Assembly (NCBI RefSeq): GCF_018853465.1
Contig: NZ_JABBOU010000001.1
Span: 1 to 29,690 of the forward strand
Source of the DNA: Acidithiobacillus montserratensis
GTDB taxonomy: Bacteria > Pseudomonadota > Gammaproteobacteria > Acidithiobacillales > Acidithiobacillaceae
DNA: 29,690 nt
Reading direction: 5' to 3'
Shown here in pieces: positions 22,868-29,690 of the stretch (positions are counted from its first letter, which is position 1; each line of letters starts with the position of its first letter). The translations under genes and the position numbers were made by a program. Below the pieces are notes generated by a model. That model was not told the DNA's origin, did not search any database, and saw only the letters and a program-made list of their open reading frames with translations.

Positions 22868-25800
22868 GTTATCCGCCGCACAGGCGGCTTAGAAGGTAGC
22901 CATAAGACGGGACGGGCACATTTACGTGTTATCCGCCGCACAGGCGGCTTAGAAGGCTACACCCGCAAGCAACAGAGCGGAAGTGACGTTATCCGCCGCA
23001 CAGGCGGCTTAGAAGAAAGCCAAGGCTGAATTGCTGGGCCGGGGTACGTTATCCGCCGCACAGGCGGCTTAGAAGTCAATGAGGTATTGACGGCACTATT
23101 GGGAGGTGTTATCCGCCGCACAGGCGGCTTAGAAGTGTGATCTGCGCCTGCTGCACTGCGGCCTGATGTTATCCGCCGCACAGGCGGCTTAGAAGGCGGC
23201 GGGCGCGTGGCTTACCGCCCGGCACCTGTTATCCGCCGCACAGGCGGCTTAGAAGAATAACCCCGGCAACATCATGGGGGCTAATGGGTTATCCGCCGCA
23301 CAGGCGGCTTAGAAGACCCGGAAAGCATGGAACAGGGGGTTCTTGACGTTATCCGCCGCACAGGCGGCTTAGAAGGCGATGGGGCCGAGAGAGCGTCAGA
23401 TCGGGGCGTTATCCGCCGCACAGGCGGCTTAGAAGACTTGAAATCCGCAGAATTTTGCCACTTCAGGGTTATCCGCCGCACAGGCGGCTTAGAAGTTGAC
23501 GAAGATCGTGCCGTATTTGTCCAGACAGTTATCCGCCGCACAGGCGGCTTAGAAGGCAGCAATTTCGCGGGGCAGATCTCTGTGTAGGTTATCCGCCGCA
23601 CAGGCGGCTTAGAAGCATCACCGTGCGAAACTGCAAAGTCGGAGATCGTTATCCGCCGCACAGGCGGCTTAGAAGACAGGCGATCTTTCTCACTAGAGTC
23701 GGACAGGGTTATCCGCCGCACAGGCGGCTTAGAAGTCGGTGAAGCGGCGGCTGCGGCTGCGGAAGGGGTTATCCGCCGCACAGGCGGCTTAGAAGTTCTG
23801 TGAGGGTCAAACATGGGTATTGTCGCTGTTATCCGCCGCACAGGCGGCTTAGAAGGCAATCGTTCGGCGGTCAGATTCCTTTTTACCGTTATCCGCCGCA
23901 CAGGCGGCTTAGAAGTCGATGCCGTCGCTTCGGCGGAGGCTGTTTGTGTTATCCGCCGCACAGGCGGCTTAGAAGGCCAGCAAGCCTAACTGACCCGATC
24001 CTGATCTGTTATCCGCCGCACAGGCGGCTTAGAAGTTCCAGATGAATCATGAAGCTGAGAAGGATAGGTTATCCGCCGCACAGGCGGCTTAGAAGAACAG
24101 GAGCGCGGGCCGCGAGCAATGGCAATGGTTATCCGCCGCACAGGCGGCTTAGAAGTCCTGTCCCTGTCTACCGCGTATTCAGTGCAGGTTATCCGCCGCA
24201 CAGGCGGCTTAGAAGCATCCGGTTTCCAGCGCCCATTGCGCCAGCACGTTATCCGCCGCACAGGCGGCTTAGAAGATCCAGCCTTACTGGCGGTTCCTGA
24301 TGCCCGCGTTATCCGCCGCACAGGCGGCTTAGAAGTGCGTGTTGAATATCCGCTGCGTCGAGATTTGGTTATCCGCCGCACAGGCGGCTTAGAAGATCTC
24401 GCGGCGTGGGAGGAGACGCACGCTGCAGTTATCCGCCGCACAGGCGGCTTAGAAGAGCTTCGGAATGGTGATGATCGCCTGGCAGTTGTTATCCGCCGCA
24501 CAGGCGGCTTAGAAGATCTGGCATTGTCGATCAGGCTCGATGCACCTGTTATCCGCCGCACAGGCGGCTTAGAAGTGCCTCGTTCGCCGCGATCTGGTTG
24601 GCTACATGTTATCCGCCGCACAGGCGGCTTAGAAGTGAAAAATTGCTTCCTCAGCTCTTAGCAGATCGTTATCCGCCGCACAGGCGGCTTAGAAGTCACG
24701 CTCGCGTTCCGCGTCCTCGCGGGATTTGTTATCCGCCGCACAGGCGGCTTAGAAGTCTCGCGCCTTTCATCGAGCACACGGCTGTGGGTTATCCGCCGCA
24801 CAGGCGGCTTAGAAGGCCATGTCCCTTTGCTGCGCGGGGATGCACCTGGTTATCCGCCGCACAGGCGGCTTAGAAGTTACGAGCACACGCGCCAAAGGTT
24901 CGCCGCACGTTATCCGCCGCACAGGCGGCTTAGAAGGTTGTGCGTTAATTTGATATGGCCGGGGTATTGTTATCCGCCGCACAGGCGGCTTAGAAGTTGG
25001 CGACTGGTTCCCGCGCGGTACCCTTGTTGTTATCCGCCGCACAGGCGGCTTAGAAGTGTAAAATATTCCGGCCGCACCATCAATAAACGTTATCCGCCGC
25101 ACAGGCGGCTTAGAAGTTCCGTAAGTGCCAGAGAGCCAAAACCTGTACGTTATCCGCCGCACAGGCGGCTTAGAAGGTTTTCACAAGCGCTTCGGCGCGG
25201 GGATTTATGTTATCCGCCGCACAGGCGGCTTAGAAGAGAGTATGTAGATGGAGGGCGTTCTGTACAAAGTTATCCGCCGCACAGGCGGCTTAGAAGTTCG
25301 AGCGGATTACGATCCCACAGTCGATATCGTTATCCGCCGCACAGGCGGCTTAGAAGTATGACCCCCTCACCAGTCACCAGTCAGTATTGTTATCCGCCGC
25401 ACAGGCGGCTTAGAAGAGCGAGAAAGCCTAGCTGCGGCCAGATGAAATGTTATCCGCCGCACAGGCGGCTTAGAAGTGTAGCGAATCAAGCGATGATTTT
25501 ATACGCTCGTTATCCGCCGCACAGGCGGCTTAGAAGTCTTCATCATCAAGCGTAATATCAGGCCCAAAGTTATCCGCCGCACAGGCGGCTTAGAAGTCTT
25601 TCGTCCCCGGTGAAGCACACGATACGGTGTTATCCGCCGCACAGGCGGCTTAGAAGCCAGTGCAGCAGTTAAAGAACCAGAAGAACTGGTTATCCGCCGC
25701 ACAGGCGGCTTAGAAGTCGTTCTCGGTCGTACTGGATCAGGAAAAACAGTTATCCGCCGCACAGGCGGCTTAGAAGGTATTATCATACGGAATGGTGACA

Positions 25801-26676
25801 TGCAGGTCGTTATCCGCCGCACAGGCGGCTTAGAAGATTTTGGCCCAGATTTGATAAGGTCGCTGCCCGTTATCCGCCGCACAGGCGGCTTAGAAGATCC
25901 GCTCGATACGCTCGAAGAGGCCAGCGAAGTTATCCGCCGCACAGGCGGCTTAGAAGCAGCGCCCCGGCGAGCGGGACAGTAGCCAAGCGTTATCCGCCGC
26001 ACAGGCGGCTTAGAAGGCTTTTCAGAGTTCTAGTTGGGCCGCGGATTTGTTATCCGCCGCACAGGCGGCTTAGAAGTTTCTTCCCCCCTATGACCCCCCT
26101 CACCAGTCGTTATCCGCCGCACAGGCGGCTTAGAAGGCCAGCAAGCGTAACTGACCCGATCCTGATCTGTTATCCGCAGCACAGGCGGCTTAGAAGTCTG
26201 GTTTCCCAAGCGTGAGTGCTTGCCGCGCGTTATCCGCCGCACAGGCGGCTTAGAAGATAGATCGGGGTGCGGGTTGATCAGGTAAGACGTTATCCGCCGC
26301 ACAGGCGGCTTAGAAGAAGAGGCGGTGGTGGGCTTGGCGCTTGTCTCCGTTATCCGCCGCACAGGCGGCTTAGAAGACGCGATTTGCCGAAACTTTAGCA
26401 GCGCGCAAGTTATCCGCCGCACAGGCGGCTTAGAAGGCGATGTCTTGTGCCGACCTGAGAAAGAGCGCGTTATCCGCCGCACAGGCGGCTTAGAAGATGT
26501 CGCCATTGCTGTTTTCATCTAGTTGATGGTTATCCGCCGCACAGGCGGCTTAGAAGTGCTCATTATTGCGCAAATTTTCGACTAGCATGTTATCCGCCGC
26601 ACAGGCGGCTTAGAATGAGTTGACCCCTGCCAGCGGGCGCTTGTACTGGTTATCCGCCGCACAGGCGGCTTAGAAG
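22868..26676 (+). CRISPR. Type I-F CRISPR array, 64 repeats
   Basis: 64 repeats of 28 bp and 63 spacers. All spacers are 32 nt except one of 33 nt (24816-24848). The repeat begins GTTAT, has the stem CCGCC/GGCGG around GCACA and ends in the 8-base handle CTTAGAAG, the expected Csy4 product. The repeats are identical except two near the distal end: one breaks the stem (C to A at 26169-26196), one has its last base changed (26589-26616). The array is therefore read left to right from the cas1 side. Notable spacers: 23976-24007 and 26137-26168 are the same except one base; 25357-25388 and 26077-26108 share an overlapping sequence; 25717-25748 could encode a Walker A motif. The size suggests an active array. 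Confidence 0.98.
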
Positions 26677-26699
26677 CAACACCGGCGTTCTCGGTTGCG

Positions 26700-26750
26700 T
26701 CGCGGAACTTTTACCGCGAACACACGCCTGGGCCTTTCGGCCCGTGCGCC
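26700..26750. terminator. Hairpins after the array, possible terminator
   Basis: Two small hairpins follow the last repeat: TCGCGG/CCGCGA around an A/T-rich loop (26700-26719) and GGGCC-TTTC-GGCCC (26730-26743). Neither has a clear T-run, so termination is only a possibility. Confidence 0.3.
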
Positions 26751-26785
26751 CTGACCCGATTCTGATCTATACCCTTTTGACTGTT
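26741..26785 (+). promoter_or_regulatory. Promoter-like element, copy H, with duplicated flank
   Basis: CTGACCCG-ATT-CTGATCTATACC at 26751-26773, set in a 40-bp block also found at 27311-27350 (flanks CCCGTGCGCC and CTTTTGAC identical). It lies 47 nt before the ATG at 26821. Confidence 0.62.
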
Positions 26786-26820
26786 GGTGCATTGGTGCAA
26801 GGTGCTTTGGAGGCAAAATA

Positions 26821-27285
26821 ATGATTACGGTTTATCGAGATGGGAGTCCTTTGCAGTTCAACGGCTTTCGGGATTATTTCTGCGCCGCCAAGCAAGGTGA
26901 CGAGATTTACGACGATGTTGATTATTTGAGGTTCCTGGAGCCGTTGGTTGTGGAGGCGGTACTGAAAACGCAGATCAGACTGCGGATACCGAACGGATTA
27001 AAAGCCAACTTTACTGATCGCGGGTCTCGGGTGGGTAGCAATAAGTGGTATCTCCACCCAACCACGAAAGAAGAATGCGCAAACAAGCGGCTAGATGTGA
27101 GGGCGCGTAACATCCGCGCGGGTGTGTTTGCGCCATCATTTATTAAGGAGCAAAAGGAAAAAAACCGTAAAATCACTACGGAGATCACATTTGAGTTGGT
27201 TTCTGCGATTAACGCGATTCTGGACAAACACTATCCACAAGAGGCCACCAATGGTGAATCCTCCCCGACTAAACTTGCGTTATAG
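26821..27285 (+). CDS. Hypothetical protein, 154 residues
   Basis: GGAGG lies 8 nt before the ATG and promoter-like copy H is just upstream. The product is soluble and basic, with an N-terminal segment MITVYRDGSPLQFNGFRDYF and a C-terminal helix-rich part ending in a lysine-rich stretch and a long helix. I recognise no family. Its position right after the array may only reflect the insertion point of the CRISPR locus. Confidence 0.6.
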   Translation: MITVYRDGSPLQFNGFRDYFCAAKQGDEIYDDVDYLRFLEPLVVEAVLKTQIRLRIPNGLKANFTDRGSRVGSNKWYLHPTTKEECANKRLDVRARNIRAGVFAPSFIKEQKEKNRKITTEITFELVSAINAILDKHYPQEATNGESSPTKLAL

Positions 27286-27310
27286 TCTGGGCTTCGCGCT
27301 CCGCCAGTGT

Positions 27311-27350
27311 CCCGTGCGCCCTGACCCGATTCTGATCTATACCCTTTTGA
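27311..27350 (+). promoter_or_regulatory. Promoter-like element, copy I, with duplicated flank
   Basis: Same 40-bp block as at 26741 with the element at 27321-27343, 56 nt before the GTG of the EexN-like gene. Confidence 0.62.
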
Positions 27351-27399
27351 CCATGGGTGCCGGGTGTCGGCACCCTTTCACCATAGGAGTGTCTGCGCC

Positions 27400-27711
27400 G
27401 TGAAGAGATCGAAGCTGTTGTTGGCAGTAGCCGTGTTGGCCCTGGCTGGCTGTGGTCAGGAACCGTTGCATTCCGCGAAGTATTACGAGACGCACAAGGC
27501 GGAATTGAAAAGCGAGTTGGCGTCCTGCAAGCCGATGCTGGCCGCCCTGCGGAGCACGAAAGAAGGGCAATGGAAGCTGCTCAAGGGCATTCACGATAAG
27601 AATCATAAGATCATGAACTGTATGGCGGCGGAGAATGCCAACGACGTGCTGCATCCAGAGAATCTTTGGGGTGGCATGGCCGCGCCCATCAATCCCAACG
27701 TCATGCCATGA
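27400..27711 (+). CDS. eexN: EexN-like entry-exclusion lipoprotein
   Basis: A 103-residue lipoprotein: a short basic start, a hydrophobic signal and the lipobox LALAGC, giving a lipidated cysteine at about residue 18. The mature part has the YYETHKAELKSELASC segment and a second C-containing motif NCMAAENA, as in EexN-family proteins, which prevent entry of the same plasmid from another donor. AGGAG lies 10 nt before the GTG at 27400. Its stop overlaps the next gene (ATGA). Confidence 0.7.
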   Translation: MKRSKLLLAVAVLALAGCGQEPLHSAKYYETHKAELKSELASCKPMLAALRSTKEGQWKLLKGIHDKNHKIMNCMAAENANDVLHPENLWGGMAAPINPNVMP

Positions 27712-28118
27712 AGCAGGTACTGCGCAACGGCAAGCCCTGCGGACAGTTGCAGACGGTCATTCCGTTGCACATGCACCTGTACTGCCGCGCCCTTGCGTTT
27801 GCGCAGGGCGTGAGCGACCGGGAAATGATTCAGGCGTGCGCTCAGGGATTTGTGCGGGATCGTCCATGGGAGCACGGCTTGCGCTGGCGGACCAGTCCGC
27901 GATGGGGGCTGGTCAGCGAGTTGGAGTGGACGCAGGTCACCGTTTCTTTGCCAGATTCTTTGGCGAAAGAACTGGTAGCCATAGGGGAGGGGCAGAATGT
28001 GCCTGCTGCTTCCGTGCTGTACACGATGTTTTTCTGGTATTCGTGGGTGGTGTATCCACCGTTGCATGAAAAGGTACGAAGGAGTCAGGAGGCGCCATGC
28101 CAAAATTCATTACCGTAA
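27708..28118 (+). CDS. Hypothetical protein, 136 residues, coupled to parA
   Basis: The ATG overlaps the stop of the EexN-like gene and the 3' end overlaps parA by 22 bp, so it lies in a tightly packed operon. A segment VTVSLPDSLAKELVAIGEGQ (about residues 76-95) could be a ribbon-helix-helix start, followed by an aromatic stretch MFFWYSW. No family is recognised; a small regulator of partition or exclusion is possible. Confidence 0.5.
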   Translation: MKQVLRNGKPCGQLQTVIPLHMHLYCRALAFAQGVSDREMIQACAQGFVRDRPWEHGLRWRTSPRWGLVSELEWTQVTVSLPDSLAKELVAIGEGQNVPAASVLYTMFFWYSWVVYPPLHEKVRRSQEAPCQNSLP

Positions 28119-28855
28119 CCAACCAGAAGGGTGGCGTTGGGAAAACCTCTCTGGCAATACACATTGCGGCCTACGCCGCATCCGTGGGGAAAAAGACGCT
28201 GTTGGTGGATATGGACTCGCAGTGCAACGCCACCTTCATCCTGACCGAAAAGGCAAAGCAGGATGCGTATTGCGTGGTCGATTTGTGGGACGGGGAATCA
28301 TCTCCGGAGTTCATGGATACCCGCTTTGGCAAAGTCAAACTCCTGCCGGGAAGCGAATCCGTTGGGTCCATAGAGAAGCAGGGTCTGGCGGCGGGGGTTA
28401 CGGCACTGAAGCGGTTGGGAAAAACCGACTACGATGTGATCGTCTTCGATTCGCCGCCTGCCGCGGGCGTGCAGCAGTTTGCTCCTCTCTATCTTGGGGG
28501 CGTCATGGTCGCGCCCGTGGAACCGGACCTGCTGGCTATGCAGGGGGTGGTTTCCTTGCTCAAGATCTGGAACGGACTGAAAACCCGGGTCAAACTGGTT
28601 CCGGGGATCGTGATCAACAAGCGCGTGTTGAACTCGACCAACCAGCAGGCGGTGGTGGATTTGCTGCGCTCATCCCCGTTTGGGAAATATGTCCTGTCCA
28701 CCCAGTTGACCAATCGGCAACTGGTTTCCAACGCCATGAAGCGGGGATTGGCCGTCTGGGAAGCGGACCGGACCGATCCGGCCGCTGCTGCCTGGGCCGG
28801 TGTTTGTCAGAAGGTTTTGAGTCTTGATGAGGAGTGTGATGATGGCAAAGATTGA
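28097..28855 (+). CDS. parA: ParA-type partition ATPase
   Basis: A 252-residue ATPase that positions plasmids at cell division. The deviant Walker A NQKGGVGKTS is at residues 9-18, motif A' VDMDSQCNAT at about 37-46 and Walker B DVIVFDSPPAAG at about 114-125. It lacks an N-terminal helix-turn-helix, so it is of the short type like IncC of IncP plasmids. AGGAGG precedes the ATG. It overlaps the parB start by about 14-17 bases. Confidence 0.92.
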   Translation: MPKFITVTNQKGGVGKTSLAIHIAAYAASVGKKTLLVDMDSQCNATFILTEKAKQDAYCVVDLWDGESSPEFMDTRFGKVKLLPGSESVGSIEKQGLAAGVTALKRLGKTDYDVIVFDSPPAAGVQQFAPLYLGGVMVAPVEPDLLAMQGVVSLLKIWNGLKTRVKLVPGIVINKRVLNSTNQQAVVDLLRSSPFGKYVLSTQLTNRQLVSNAMKRGLAVWEADRTDPAAAAWAGVCQKVLSLDEECDDGKD

Positions 28856-29690
28856 CAAGTCCAAAACGATGGTGGACGAGATCGAACGGGCGTTCGCGGA
28901 ACTGGAAGCCCAGGGCGTCGCATTCGATGGCAAGGACGGTAGCGGGGATTTGCCGTCTGGCGCGGAATCCCGGCAAAGCACTGGCGCCTCGCTGTATCTG
29001 TCCCTCACGGAGATCGAGCCGGACCCTGAGCAGCCCCGCAAATCCTTCAGCGGCGACCAGGAAACGGGCAATTCGCTGGAATCCCTGCGGGATAGCATCA
29101 TCCAGCATGGGGTTCTGCAGCCCATATCGGTGCGCCGGACGGACTCCGGCAAGTACCGCATCATCGCCGGCGAGCGGCGCTGGCGGGCCTCGTGCCTGGC
29201 ACACGAATCCGGGACCGCGTGCCAACGGGCGGGATATGACCTGTCCCGCATTCCGGCGGTCATCCTGGAACCGGTGGATGATGCTGACCGGCTGGAGATG
29301 CAGTTGGTGGAAAATCTGGCACGGGCGGACATGCCCGCCATCGACACGGCCAGGGCGCTGGATCGCCTGCGGTCCTGCATGGACCCATCGCCCAGCATGG
29401 AAGAACTCGGCAAGCGCCTGGGGCGCTCAAAAGCCTGGGTGCATCAGATGCTTTCCCTGGTCAGCCCGGAAGCGCGGGAAGTCACGGAGATTCTGGGTGT
29501 GCCGGTGGAGAGCATTGGCCGGACGGATCTGAGCCGGATGTGCGGCTGGTTGAAGGACGATGCCAAGCGTCAGGTCCTGGAAGCCATCCGCGCACGCATG
29601 GATGCAGGGGACCCGCTCACGCGGGTTCTGGTCGATGAGGAAGAGGAGCGTTTCGAGCAGTCGCGGCGGGCAGCAGCAACATCACTGCCC
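28842..29690 (+). CDS. parB: ParB/KorB-like partition protein (partial)
   Basis: 283 codons up to the window edge without a stop. The box I region (DPEQPRKSF) is at about residues 61-69, box II GKYRIIAGERRWRA at about 104-117, and a helix-turn-helix ELGKRLGRSKAWVHQMLSL at about 187-205. The domain order fits ParB and the closely related KorB repressors. Either could also repress plasmid promoters, so it is a candidate regulator for the repeated dyads here. The start is ATG 28842 (an ATG at 28839 is also possible), with GAGGAG upstream. Confidence 0.88.
   Translation, partial: MAKIDKSKTMVDEIERAFAELEAQGVAFDGKDGSGDLPSGAESRQSTGASLYLSLTEIEPDPEQPRKSFSGDQETGNSLESLRDSIIQHGVLQPISVRRTDSGKYRIIAGERRWRASCLAHESGTACQRAGYDLSRIPAVILEPVDDADRLEMQLVENLARADMPAIDTARALDRLRSCMDPSPSMEELGKRLGRSKAWVHQMLSLVSPEAREVTEILGVPVESIGRTDLSRMCGWLKDDAKRQVLEAIRARMDAGDPLTRVLVDEEEERFEQSRRAAATSLP

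Noticed and set aside
24816..24848. Spacer with GCGCGGGGATG similar to the small-array repeat
   Set aside because: The match is short and lacks the other stem arm, so it is likely chance.
22957..26518. Long open frames with repeated SKPPVRRIT or YPPHRRLR units
   Set aside because: They are translations of the CRISPR repeats; the 28-bp repeat plus 32-nt spacer equals 60 bases and keeps frames open by chance.

Overview
The window looks like part of a large conjugative or integrative plasmid of a proteobacterium. An Acidithiobacillus-like acidophile is my best guess, inferred from the plasmid style and from the coexistence of type I-F and type IV/I-E-like CRISPR elements; the sequence does not prove a taxon. 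Plasmid character rests on ParA and ParB at the right end, a TraB/Lnt-like protein, a TraF-type S26 peptidase and an EexN-like entry-exclusion lipoprotein.

Layout. Positions 1-5466 hold short accessory modules: PP-loop/PAPS-reductase-like protein plus DEDDh exonuclease, SET-domain protein plus family-4 uracil-DNA glycosylase, an EAL protein on the minus strand, and a UvrD-like helicase. The modules are separated by four copies of a 21-bp palindrome and begin with a recurring promoter-like element whose core is GATCTATACC. Positions 5463-9947 hold PsiE-like and TraB membrane proteins, TraF and several small unknown genes. Positions 10195-13680 hold two small related CRISPR arrays (I-E/IV-A-like 28-bp repeats, about 33-nt spacers, shared leader) on either side of a 728-codon BrxD-like P-loop ATPase. 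A truncated Cas6/Csf5-like gene remnant lies directly before the second leader. Positions 14070-26676 are a complete, rearranged type I-F CRISPR-Cas locus: a WYL regulator and Cas2-3 on the minus strand, and csy1-csy2-csy3-csy4-cas1 on the plus strand leading into a 64-repeat array. From 26677 on come an unknown gene, the EexN lipoprotein, an unknown gene, parA and parB (parB runs off the window).

How it fits together. Cas1 and Cas2-3 would add spacers, Csy4 would cut the array transcript, Csy1-Csy3 plus crRNA would form Cascade, and Cas2-3 would degrade targets. The locus has the look of plasmid-versus-plasmid competition. Two nearly identical I-F spacers carry the same promoter-like element that this replicon uses for its own genes, so it seems to target relatives with the same control sequences. 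The small arrays keep leaders and spacers, but no matching effector genes are visible here, only a cas6-like remnant. They are either fossils or depend on a partner elsewhere.
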